From: JACJWR01 sp964547485
GTDB taxonomy: Bacteria; Actinomycetota; Actinomycetes; S36-B12; UBA10799
DNA length: 64,000 bases
Direction: 5' to 3'
NCBI GenBank assembly: GCA_964547485.1
Contig: CAZJNU010000003.1
Coordinates: 31,053 to 95,052, forward strand
Part shown: positions 7,635-14,935 of the stretch, one piece after another
Numbering within the stretch: position 1 is the stretch's first letter
Layout of the letters: each line of letters starts with the position of its first letter
Translations under genes and position numbers: made by a program
Notes under the pieces: model-generated
What the model was told of the DNA's origin: nothing
Seen by the model: only the letters and a program-made list of their open reading frames with translations
The model's database searches: none

Positions 7635-8357
7635 ATGACCGACTCGGCCGCACCCCACAACCACGAACATCGACCGCCGGCGCCCCAGGTGCACGAAATA
7701 TCAGACTTCGAGGTGCTCGAGATCGCCTTGCGTGAGTTGGCGATCGAGAAAGGCCTCTTCACTGCAGAGGACCACCGGCGGTACACGGAGTACTTCGAAA
7801 CCCTGGGTCCTGTACCCGCGTCTCGGCTAGTCGCCAAGGCGTGGGTTGACCCGGACTTCAAGGCGCTTGCCCTCGCCGATGGACTCGCGGCAAGCCGCGA
7901 GGTCGGAGCCGACTGGCTGGACGCACCTCCCACTGGCTTCGGCACCCCGAGCGACTTCACGGCGTTCGTGATCTTGGAGGACACCCCAAAGCTGCATCAC
8001 GTAATCGTGTGCACCCTGTGTTCGTGCTACCCGCGACCCATCCTGGGGAACTCACCCGAGTGGTACCGGACGCCGAACTACCGCCGTCGCATCGTGCGCA
8101 CCCCGCGGGCGGTACTCGCCGAGTTCGGTCTGTTCCTGCCCGAGGATGTCGAGATTCGGGTCGAGGATTCGAACTCGAAGAACAGGTTCATGGTGCTGCC
8201 GGTGCGCCCAGCTGGCACCGAGGGATGGAGCGAAGATCAACTCGCCGAAATCGTGACCCGTGACTGCTGCATCGGCATCGCACTGCCAAAGCCGGGCGTG
8301 ACGAATGACGCTCCTCGAGACGTTCAACCCGCCGTCAATCCCATTTCAGCCCACTGA
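7635..8357 (+). CDS. scnC: Thiocyanate hydrolase gamma subunit (cobalt-binding)
   Basis: 240 residues. The metal site V-C-T-L-C-S-C is at residues 125-131 (Cys126, Cys129, Cys131). Thr between the first cysteines is the cobalt-type version; Fe-type nitrile hydratases have Ser. In this fold the Cys pair is oxidised to sulfinate/sulfenate and binds Co(III) with backbone amides. RPILGNSPEWYRTPNYRRR and the C-terminal VRPAGTEGWSEDQLAEIVTRD agree with SCNase gamma rather than aliphatic nitrile hydratase alpha. Length equals the known ~243-residue gamma subunit. The gene lies 71 bp after the fused beta-alpha gene, in one operon. Confidence 0.88.
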   Translation: MTDSAAPHNHEHRPPAPQVHEISDFEVLEIALRELAIEKGLFTAEDHRRYTEYFETLGPVPASRLVAKAWVDPDFKALALADGLAASREVGADWLDAPPTGFGTPSDFTAFVILEDTPKLHHVIVCTLCSCYPRPILGNSPEWYRTPNYRRRIVRTPRAVLAEFGLFLPEDVEIRVEDSNSKNRFMVLPVRPAGTEGWSEDQLAEIVTRDCCIGIALPKPGVTNDAPRDVQPAVNPISAH

Positions 8358-8377
8358 AGTTCTCTGAGGGAGACAGG

Positions 8378-8743
8378 ATGTCGACGGACCACAACCCGGC
8401 AAACGCGAAAGTGCCGACACTCGAGCGGATCGTTGAACACGGCCAGGTGTGGCCGGATCTGATGGAGCAGTACGGCGTCGTGAACCCCACCCCGCCCTGG
8501 AAGTCGAGCCTCGACGGCATGTGTGATGCGCTCGACAAGGAGGCAACCGCGCTCCCGCTACTGGAGCGACGCGACGAGGAAGACCTGCTGTCCCAGGGAG
8601 TCTACGAGTCGTTGCCGTACCCGGAGAGCCAACTTGTCTCGCTGGCCCACTCCATGGTGTCCAGGGATCTCATTGCCGAGGACGAGTTGACTCGGCGAAT
8701 GGAGGAGGTCCGTGCGCGGCTTGAGGTCATGGACACCTGCTGA
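8378..8743 (+). CDS. Small nitrile-hydratase-beta-N-terminal-like protein, probable SCNase activator/cobalt chaperone
   Basis: 121 residues, 20 bp after scnC, with ribosome site GAGGGAG. It has the helical pattern PPWKSSLDGMCDAL ... LPYPESQLVSLAHSMVSRDLIAEDELTRRMEEVR seen in the N-terminal half of nitrile hydratase beta and in small activators (P14K/P15K type) that load cobalt into the Cys cluster. It lacks the SH3-like C-terminal half of beta. The position between the metal subunit and a cobalt transporter supports a maturation role. The family assignment is by pattern and context, so moderate confidence. Confidence 0.65.
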   Translation: MSTDHNPANAKVPTLERIVEHGQVWPDLMEQYGVVNPTPPWKSSLDGMCDALDKEATALPLLERRDEEDLLSQGVYESLPYPESQLVSLAHSMVSRDLIAEDELTRRMEEVRARLEVMDTC

Positions 8744-9791
8744 GGAAAGCGGTTCGCAGGCGCCGACCGCCCGACCCGAGCGCAGCCCCCGGTTCCGACT
8801 CGTAGCCGTCGGCTCGACCGTTGTGCTGCTGAACCTGCTCGCTTGGGGCCTGTATGCGGTGGGGTTGGCAGGCTCAAGCTCATCGGCCGGGATGGCCGGA
8901 GTCGGCATCCTGGCATTCGTCCTCGGCGTTCGACATGCCTTTGATGCAGACCACATTGCCACCATCGATGACTGTTCCCGACTGCTGGTGCGACGCGGAG
9001 AGCGGCCCCTCGGGCTGGGCCTCTTCTTCGCCCTTGGCCATTCCGGCGTCGTGCTATTCCTCGCCATAGTGGTGATCCTGTTCGCCGGCGCCGCCACTTC
9101 CGAAACCATGAGCATCGTGGAGTCCTTCGGCGGGAACCTGTCGGCAGCGGTGGCAGCGACGTTTCTGCTGGTTGTCGGAATTCTCAACCTCAAGGTCTTT
9201 CGATCCCTCTGGCTGGTCCGGACGCAGGCGCGCGCCGGTGCAATACCGACTGCGGAAATGGACGCCATGCTCACAAGGCGGGGGGTGCTCAGTCGGGTCT
9301 TGGGTCCGAGGATGTCCTCGGCGCTGGTCTCCTCTCCTCAGATGATTCCCATCGGGTTCCTGTTTGGGCTCGGCTTGGGAACGGCTTCGGAAGTGGCGCT
9401 GCTGGGGTTGTCGGCGACCTCCGCTGCCCAGGGCTCGGTCTCGCTGGCGGGGCTGATTGCCCTCCCGCTCCTGTTCGCAGCTGGGATGGCTCTCTTCGAT
9501 ACAGCTAACTCGCTGATGATGGTGCACATGTACGGTTCGGCGACCCAGGATCGCCGCAGGGTGCGGTTCAACCTGGCGACCACCCTCACCACCGGACTGA
9601 TCGGAATCGCGGTCGGGCTCGTCTACCTGGCGGGTCTTCTGGTGGACCATGCTGGTGCGCAACTGCTGGCGCCCGTCGCCGCCATCGGGGATCACTTCGA
9701 ACTGCTGGGATACGCCATCGTCACTGCCTACCTCGTGGTGTGGGTCACCACCGTCTTCGCCGGCAGAGCCTCGGGCCGAGCAAGTCCCTGA
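8712..9791 (+). CDS. NiCoT-family nickel/cobalt transporter
   Basis: 359 residues with about eight TM segments. The signature RHAFDADHIATIDD (residues ~75-88) is the HX4DH metal-recognition motif of HoxN/NixA/NhlF permeases, and LGHSGVV follows in TM3. The GTG start lies 32 bp inside the end of the preceding gene, so translation is probably coupled. NhlF, the cobalt member of this family, is likewise encoded with Co-type nitrile hydratase in Rhodococcus. Here cobalt delivery for thiocyanate hydrolase is the natural role, although the protein may carry nickel too. Confidence 0.92.
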   Translation: MRGLRSWTPAEESGSQAPTARPERSPRFRLVAVGSTVVLLNLLAWGLYAVGLAGSSSSAGMAGVGILAFVLGVRHAFDADHIATIDDCSRLLVRRGERPLGLGLFFALGHSGVVLFLAIVVILFAGAATSETMSIVESFGGNLSAAVAATFLLVVGILNLKVFRSLWLVRTQARAGAIPTAEMDAMLTRRGVLSRVLGPRMSSALVSSPQMIPIGFLFGLGLGTASEVALLGLSATSAAQGSVSLAGLIALPLLFAAGMALFDTANSLMMVHMYGSATQDRRRVRFNLATTLTTGLIGIAVGLVYLAGLLVDHAGAQLLAPVAAIGDHFELLGYAIVTAYLVVWVTTVFAGRASGRASP

Positions 9792-9807
9792 CGGAATCGG
9801 CTGATTC

Positions 9808-11181
9808 TCAGGCCCACGATGCGGGGACCGTATTCGTCGCGTCAACCACGTTCACGCAGTCGCTGCGATGCACCGTCAGGGTTCCGTCTCGCAGGCCCCG
9901 AGCCACGATCGCAACCGGTGCCATCGGCGTCGGAGAGCAGCACTGCGCCATTCGATAGGGCATGGCTTCCGCACCGGGGATCGTGACCGTTGCCTGGGTG
10001 GCGCCTTCGGGTGCCGGTGACTTAGGTCGCACCGGGCCGGGCTGCCCGACCGCGGGCTCTGCAGCTCGGGGGGACAACTCCGCGACATCGCGGAGTTGTC
10101 GGCGGATCTTGGTGCGCACGCGCGGCGTGACCACCCACCGCAACCAGTCGGCATTCGGACCCGCCCGCCGACCAACGCGCACCTCCACCGTGTCGCCGTC
10201 GCCCAGCACCGTTGACAAGGCCGCACCCTGACCGTTGATCCTGGCCCCGACACAGGTCGCACCGACGTTGGAGTGGATGGCGTAGGCGAAGTCGATGACG
10301 CAGGCGCCGCGCCGCAGCACGATCGCCTGACCAGCCGGGGTGTACACGGTCACGTTGTCTGGCACGTCGTTGCCGGCGAGGACCGTCGACAGCCAGGCGG
10401 GTTCACCGTCACTGCCAAGCTTGTAGGCCCAGTGCGCCGCACGGCCGAATCTGGCGTCGTGGTGCATGCTGTCGGTGCGGATCTGCACCTCGACGCGTCT
10501 GGCATCCTCCGTGACGACGATGTGCAGCGAGGAGTACCCCGAGGCCTTGGCGCGCGCCACGTAGTCACGCCAGCCGCTGGCATCGAAGTCATGGCGCGAC
10601 GCGATACCCGAGACGGCCTCGTAGCACGTCGGGGTGTCTGCGACGACAAGCCGGACACCCAGCAGGTCATGGAGGTTCAGCAGGCGAGCGAGGTCGCCGC
10701 CGGATTTCGCCCACGCGCTCTGTGGCGACTTCACCCGATGCTCCACCTGCGTCACCTCGACGCCGGTCTGCGCCGCGAGGCGCGCGGCCACGCCGGCAAG
10801 CCAGTGGGACATCGCCGGGTAGTCGACGACTGCGACGATGCGTTGGTAGTCCATTGGCCGTTGCAGTCGAAAACAATGCTCACCGATGGCCCGGCTCAGG
10901 TCGTCGTCTCCGAGACGCTCGGCCAGGATCGCGTGCACGCCGGTCGCTACGTCCACGAGGCTATCCATCGTCACACCTGCGTCGTCGAGCATCTCGCGCA
11001 GCGGGGTGGGTTCACCGGCAAGGGTCGACGCGACACGGCCCAAGTGCTCTCGCAACACGTGGGGATCGCCAGCTTTGGCGGCGATGCTGGCAAGCATGTC
11101 CGTGGCCGCGAGTCGATCTCTGTTGAGCAGCAGGGTGCACAACTGTGCGTCGAGTGCGTCCTGGCCCGAAGCTGCGTTCAA
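9808..11181 (-). CDS. RelA/SpoT-like (p)ppGpp synthetase lacking the HD hydrolase domain
   Basis: 457 residues from a TTG start with GAGAG 5 bp upstream. Residues ~1-135 are helical but show no HD motif. Residues ~140-260 form a synthetase domain: RVKSPQSAWAK, LHDLLGVRLVV, SGYSSLH and VEVQIRT..MH...GRAAHWAYK retain the expected catalytic positions. A TGS domain follows (VTVYTPAGQAIVLRRGACVIDFAYAIH), then a short Cys-rich element (QCCSP ... VHRSDC). Standard actinobacterial Rel is about 750-800 residues, with HD at the front and ACT at the end; both are missing. It is probably an accessory alarmone synthetase rather than the main Rel. Confidence 0.85.
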   Translation of the reverse strand: MNAASGQDALDAQLCTLLLNRDRLAATDMLASIAAKAGDPHVLREHLGRVASTLAGEPTPLREMLDDAGVTMDSLVDVATGVHAILAERLGDDDLSRAIGEHCFRLQRPMDYQRIVAVVDYPAMSHWLAGVAARLAAQTGVEVTQVEHRVKSPQSAWAKSGGDLARLLNLHDLLGVRLVVADTPTCYEAVSGIASRHDFDASGWRDYVARAKASGYSSLHIVVTEDARRVEVQIRTDSMHHDARFGRAAHWAYKLGSDGEPAWLSTVLAGNDVPDNVTVYTPAGQAIVLRRGACVIDFAYAIHSNVGATCVGARINGQGAALSTVLGDGDTVEVRVGRRAGPNADWLRWVVTPRVRTKIRRQLRDVAELSPRAAEPAVGQPGPVRPKSPAPEGATQATVTIPGAEAMPYRMAQCCSPTPMAPVAIVARGLRDGTLTVHRSDCVNVVDATNTVPASWA

Positions 11182-11495
11182 CGGTCTCTCGTTTCGGCGC
11201 CGATCCGTGCGTACCCGCTGAGTCTATCGCGGTCGACGCGCTCGGATTCTGTTGCGGAGGTGCCGGCCCGCCTCCTTGGACGCGCCGCTGTAGTTGCGGA
11301 AATCGCTCGAAAGGCACGTCGTCGCCGACGGGTGGCCCTCCAGTCGGAGTCCAGGTTCGTTGACACTCCCCGCTGCGAATAGCAGACTCGAATTAAGGGA
11401 CGAGCGACACGCAGGCGGGATCGCACAATCGCGCCCAGGCCACCTCGGAGTCGAATCCGGCGTGGTCGTGACACACGGAGTGGGAGGTTCTGATC
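11182..11495. other. Divergent intergenic region, 314 bp
   Basis: Separates the RSH gene (minus) from uspA (plus). Apart from a possible plus-strand promoter near 11360-11388 I see no gene or RNA. Open frames here lack similarity to known proteins. Confidence 0.5.
11360..11388 (+). promoter_or_regulatory. Possible promoter of the UspA gene
   Basis: TTGACA at 11360-11365, then a 17-bp spacer and CAGACT at 11383-11388. The -35 is a perfect consensus; the -10 is weak (3 of 6). It would give a leader of about 100 nt. Confidence 0.3.
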
Positions 11496-11954
11496 ATGGC
11501 TAAGAACGGAGGCGGGGTCATCTTGGTGGGGGTGGATGGCTCACCCGCCAGCCTGGAGGCGCTCACGTGGGCCGCTGAAGAGGCCAAGATTCGCCGAGCG
11601 GAATTGCATGTCCTCAGGGTCTGGTCGCTGCATCTGGGCGGCACCAGCGTCGGCGGCACGCCAGCGCCGTCGTACGCCGTTCAAGACAGCGGCAAGGCGG
11701 CCAAGGCAGCTTTGGAGCAGTCGATCCGGGAGACGCTGGGCAAAGCTCCGGGGCTTGACGTGCGTGCCTCGGTGGCGCACGGAAACCCGGCGAAAGTCTT
11801 GATCGACACCGCATCGAAGGAGCGGGCCAAAATGCTGGTGGTCGCCAGCCGCGGCATGGGAGGCTTCAAGAAGCTGCTGCTCGGCTCAGTGAGTTCGCAA
11901 TGCGTCGCGCATGCCGCGTGCCCCGTCACCGTCATCCACCCGCGGACCGGGTAG
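11496..11954 (+). CDS. Universal stress protein, UspA family
   Basis: 152 residues, one Usp domain. ILVGVDGSPASLEALTWAAEEA begins the Rossmann-like fold. Near the end the ATP-binding signature G-x2-G-x9-G-(S/T) is visible as SRGMGGFKKLLLGSVSSQCVAHAACPVTVI. ATP-binding Usp proteins of actinobacteria act in dormancy, hypoxia and stress adaptation; the exact signal is not deducible. A GGGAGG ribosome site lies upstream. The next gene, an antitoxin-like frame, begins inside or just after its 3' end. Confidence 0.93.
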   Translation: MAKNGGGVILVGVDGSPASLEALTWAAEEAKIRRAELHVLRVWSLHLGGTSVGGTPAPSYAVQDSGKAAKAALEQSIRETLGKAPGLDVRASVAHGNPAKVLIDTASKERAKMLVVASRGMGGFKKLLLGSVSSQCVAHAACPVTVIHPRTG

Positions 11955-12235
11955 CCCACCCGACGTTTCCGTCCACGGCGGTCCGCAACAACTTCGCAGA
12001 CGAGGTCGACCAGACCCACGAACGTGTCTACGTCACCCGCAACGGCCGTGACTTCGTGGTCCTACTGTCCAAAGCCGACCTCGATTCACTCGAGGCAACA
12101 CTCGAGTTGCTGACCGACCAGGCCGCGCAGCAAAGGCTGGCCGACGCCGAGCGAGCCGTGGTCACAGGCGATCTCACCAGTGCAGCGGAGATGGCCTCGT
12201 TGATGGAGGAGCGTCGGCGCGCCAGTGGGGTCTAA
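11900..12235 (+). CDS. YefM/Phd-family antitoxin, probably with a lost start
   Basis: Similarity begins near position 11966 (TFPSTAVRNNFADEVDQTHERVYVTRNGRDFVVLLSKADLDSLEATLELL) and is clearly the YefM/Phd DNA-binding antitoxin fold, followed by an acidic toxin-binding tail. Intact members start only about three residues before this point, but no ATG, GTG or TTG is present there. The only available starts (ATG 11900, GTG 11918) lie inside uspA in another frame and would add foreign residues. With its toxin partner broken downstream, this is likely a decaying system. Confidence 0.55.
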   Translation: MRRACRVPRHRHPPADRVAHPTFPSTAVRNNFADEVDQTHERVYVTRNGRDFVVLLSKADLDSLEATLELLTDQAAQQRLADAERAVVTGDLTSAAEMASLMEERRRASGV

Positions 12236-12408
12236 GACCGACTACCTCATCACCCTGTCCCCGGGAGCCAGGCGTGCCCTGACCGACGAATTGCCAGAGG
12301 CCGCAGCCTTCGCTGCCTGGGAGTTCATCTCAGGTGCCGGGTCATCGTGCTGGATATCGCCAGTCAGCAGCACTTTGACCGAGTGGCGTGTTCCGGCAGG
12401 TCCTGATG
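12225..12408 (+). pseudogene. RelE/ParE-family toxin, broken
   Basis: Starts with GTG overlapping the antitoxin stop. The first ~35 codons read as a RelE toxin (YLITLSPGARRALTDELPEAAAFAAWEFI). The frame then diverges. A shifted frame near 12340-12408 reads RVIVLDIASQQHFDRVA, resembling the normal C-terminal strand (VVVLDIAHRxDVYR). About 40-45 middle codons are missing and the two halves are out of frame. The 3' end overlaps the convergent amidohydrolase. Confidence 0.55.
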
Positions 12409-14091
12409 TTTGGAGGGATCTATTTGCTCCACCTCAGCAATGAAGGAGTCGAGGTCGATCTTGTGACCGTGCAACCACGTTCCGAGTACCTGGACGTGGT
12501 TGGTGAGGGTGCCTACGTCGACCTTGTAGGGGTCAGCGGACAGCTCAACGAAGTCGGCGAGTTTGCCCACTGCGATTGAGCCGAGGTCGTGCTCGCGGCG
12601 CAGATGGTAGGCCGCGTTGATCGTGACCGCTTTCAGCGCATCATCCACTGTCACGGCCTGGTTTGGTCCGTGAAGTTCGCCGGCCAAAGTCCTGCGGGTG
12701 GCCATGCATTGGATGTCCAGTAGCGGGATGGCCGGTGCCACCGGACTGTCGGAGTGGAACGAAATCTTCGCACCCGCCCGCACCGCATCACCGGCGGCGC
12801 ACACCTGACTGCCGATCTCGGTGGCGAACAGCGCCCCGTCGAAGATGTCGTCTTGGTAGATGAACTGGTAGGCCGCCAGGGGTGTTGCCACACCCAATGC
12901 CACTGCTCGCCCGAACTGGTCGGCTCGACCGGTGGTCCAATGCTCGAGGCGCCAGCGGTGATCCGTCCCAAGCAGGCCGTGTCGGGCCAGCGCAGCAGCG
13001 TATCCGTCGAGAACGAAGTCAACGGCCACGTCTCCGTGCGCGTGGACCGCGAGTTGCATTCCGGTGGTGGCGAAGGTGTCTAGCGCCGCGTCGAACTGCA
13101 CCCTGGTGTAGTTCATGACTGAATCACCGCTTGGCCCAAGCGGAATCTGGGCGGCCTTCGTGGTGGCGTTGTCGAGGTAGGGGAACGACGCCGCCAGCGT
13201 GCCATTGAACGGCGTGCCATCGGACCACATCTTGATGCCGACTTTCCAGAGCCGGTCCTCGGCTACCTCCGACGTGAATGACTCCGTGCAGCTCGGTTCG
13301 GTGGCGGCGTGGTACAGCCCGACGCGGATGGGGCTATCGACGAGAGCTCCGAGGGCTTCGTAGGCCGGCGACATTGCTGAGGAGAAGGCGTGTTCGCTCG
13401 TGGTCGTGATGCCCGCCTCGGCCAGCTTTCGGTACCACCGGGCCGCTGACAGGAGTGGGTGCGGAATCGCCGCCGACTGCACCTTTCCCGCCGCCGCTAG
13501 CACTGCAGCCGGCTCATAGGCGCGTCCGTTCGAAGTGCCGTCGGCGTTCCTCCCGTAGCGCGCCGCTTCCGGATCGGCGGGCGGCTTACCGTCCGCCCAA
13601 CCGTTGAACGCGATCGTCGCAGAGTTGAAGTAGATCTCGTGCCCAGATATATCCATCACGACAGCCGGACGAGTCGGGAAGAACTCGTCCAGATCCGTGT
13701 TCGTCAGTTCGGGAGCACCCTGACCGGGGCGCTCCAGTCCGTAACACACGACGGGTTGACCCGCTGGCAGGGTCCGATCCAGGGTGCGCCACAACGCCTG
13801 GACGTCGGCGTAGGTGGGGTAGCCCTGGCTCCGAGCAATCCAGTTCGAAGGATCCTGGGTGTAGATGCCCGACAGCACCGGATGGCTGTGGGCCTCGATG
13901 AACCCCGGCATTAGCACCGTGTCGCCAAGGTCGGTGACCTCTACGCCCGGTGCCGCGGACTGGCATTCGGCGAGCGTGCCAACCGCCACGATGGAGCCGG
14001 TCAGGGTGTCCACAGCTACCGCCTCGGCGCGCGGGCTAGCGGGCTCCATGGTGATGATGGAGGAAGCCTTCAGGATCAGGTCAGCGGTCAC
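12364..14091 (-). CDS. YtcJ-like amidohydrolase (metal-dependent hydrolase)
   Basis: 575 residues. LILKASSIITMEP opens the N-terminal beta sandwich. DTVLMPGFIEAHSHP carries the HxH metal ligands at the start of the TIM barrel. Further ligands are plausible at AVHAHGDVAVDFVLDGY and RLEHW, followed by ISFHSDSPVAP. A second sandwich closes the protein (DLGSIAVGKLADFVELSADP). This is the amidohydrolase-3/YtcJ group, whose substrates are mostly unknown N-acyl or exo-enzyme amides. It has no signal peptide and stands alone on its strand. Its tail overlaps the toxin pseudogene. Confidence 0.88.
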   Translation of the reverse strand: MTADLILKASSIITMEPASPRAEAVAVDTLTGSIVAVGTLAECQSAAPGVEVTDLGDTVLMPGFIEAHSHPVLSGIYTQDPSNWIARSQGYPTYADVQALWRTLDRTLPAGQPVVCYGLERPGQGAPELTNTDLDEFFPTRPAVVMDISGHEIYFNSATIAFNGWADGKPPADPEAARYGRNADGTSNGRAYEPAAVLAAAGKVQSAAIPHPLLSAARWYRKLAEAGITTTSEHAFSSAMSPAYEALGALVDSPIRVGLYHAATEPSCTESFTSEVAEDRLWKVGIKMWSDGTPFNGTLAASFPYLDNATTKAAQIPLGPSGDSVMNYTRVQFDAALDTFATTGMQLAVHAHGDVAVDFVLDGYAAALARHGLLGTDHRWRLEHWTTGRADQFGRAVALGVATPLAAYQFIYQDDIFDGALFATEIGSQVCAAGDAVRAGAKISFHSDSPVAPAIPLLDIQCMATRRTLAGELHGPNQAVTVDDALKAVTINAAYHLRREHDLGSIAVGKLADFVELSADPYKVDVGTLTNHVQVLGTWLHGHKIDLDSFIAEVEQIDPSKHQDLPEHATRSKCC

Positions 14092-14144
14092 GCGCGGCTC
14101 CTAGTCGTCTCCCCGTTCACTTCTGGCGACACTACGGCAGCCGC

Positions 14145-14558
14145 CTACCGACCAACGTCCAGCGTGACGACCGTGACGGATTCGATCCCGGCGAAGTCGT
14201 CAGGGTTGCGAGTGAACACCGGAAGGTCGTTGGCCACCGCGGTCGCAGCGATGAGCGCGTCATACGCCCGGGCGCTGCTCTTACGGCCCGCAGCCCGCAG
14301 TTGCGCGGCGACACGACCAAAGGCCCGGGCGGCCCGATCGTCGAAAGGGATGGGGTCGAAGTCGGCCTCCACCTGTTGTAACACGCTCTGGCGCGCGACT
14401 CGCTCCGCGGCCGTTCTCGCCACCAGCGGACCGACAGAGAGCTCGGCCAAAGTGATCGCAGACACGAAACACCGAGCGGGGAGCCCCCTCAAGTCGGTGA
14501 GCCCGCCGAGGCTAACGACGACGCTTGTGTCCAACAAGCCACGTTCGTGCGGGCTCAC
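14145..14558 (-). CDS. vapC: VapC-type PIN-domain toxin
   Basis: 137 residues. LLDTSVVV near the start gives the first PIN aspartate, LAELSVG the conserved Glu, and AYDALIAATAVANDLPVFTRNPDDF the remaining acidic cluster of the Mg2+-dependent ribonuclease site. VapC toxins cleave tRNA or rRNA and are neutralised by the paired VapB. The start codon overlaps the stop of the antitoxin gene by 4 bp, giving translational coupling. All acidic residues expected for activity appear present. Confidence 0.93.
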   Translation of the reverse strand: MSPHERGLLDTSVVVSLGGLTDLRGLPARCFVSAITLAELSVGPLVARTAAERVARQSVLQQVEADFDPIPFDDRAARAFGRVAAQLRAAGRKSSARAYDALIAATAVANDLPVFTRNPDDFAGIESVTVVTLDVGR

Positions 14559-14791
14559 AGATTGGGGTCCAGGATGTTATCGAGGTCGGTCCGCAGGTCC
14601 GCCAGATCGATCACAGGGATGGTGTGCCAACGCTCAACCAGAACGGTCGCCGGAGTCCCGCCTCCTGCGACGGGGCGCAGCTCGGCGACGGGCTTGCCCT
14701 GGCGCGTCACCGTCACACTCTCGCCGCGCATCACCGAATCAAGTACGTCACCGCCGTGATTGCGGAGGTCGCGAACGCTCACTTCAGTCAT
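14555..14791 (-). CDS. vapB: VapB antitoxin, Phd/YefM fold
   Basis: 78 residues. MTEVSVRDLRNHGGDVLDSVMRGESVTVTRQGKPVAELRPV is the Phd/YefM DNA-binding domain. The C-terminal ~35 residues (VERWHTIPVIDLADLRTDLDNIL) form the toxin-binding tail. It represses its own operon, and the repressor-toxin complex usually binds more tightly. The perfect palindrome two bases upstream of its ATG is the evident operator. Confidence 0.92.
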   Translation of the reverse strand: MTEVSVRDLRNHGGDVLDSVMRGESVTVTRQGKPVAELRPVAGGGTPATVLVERWHTIPVIDLADLRTDLDNILDPNL

Positions 14792-14792
14792 A

Positions 14793-14822
14793 CTTTAATG
14801 TCTCACGCGTGAGACATTAAAG
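14793..14822 (-). promoter_or_regulatory. 30-bp perfect palindrome, vapBC operator
   Basis: CTTTAATGTCTCACG followed directly by its exact reverse complement. It lies immediately upstream of the vapB ATG (14791), so the mRNA is probably leaderless or nearly so, and VapBC bound here would block transcription. The half-site presumably docks one VapB dimer. Confidence 0.9.
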
Positions 14823-14935
14823 CAATCTGGCGACGTGACTCACCAGACAGTGGGCTCTGCGGCGTTGCGGAACCGGACCGATGGGGCTTGATCTTCGCTA
14901 CTGTCGGGGTCCATGCGAGATCGCCAGCGCGACTG

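Noticed and set aside
7635..8357. Calling the metal subunit a nitrile hydratase alpha subunit
   Set aside because: CTLCSC alone fits both families, but the flanking RPILGNSPEWYRTPNYRRR block and the partner gene match thiocyanate hydrolase better.
10273..11382. A 369-codon open frame opposite the RSH gene
   Set aside because: Composition (Val, Arg, His, Gly) and lack of family similarity show a shadow frame.
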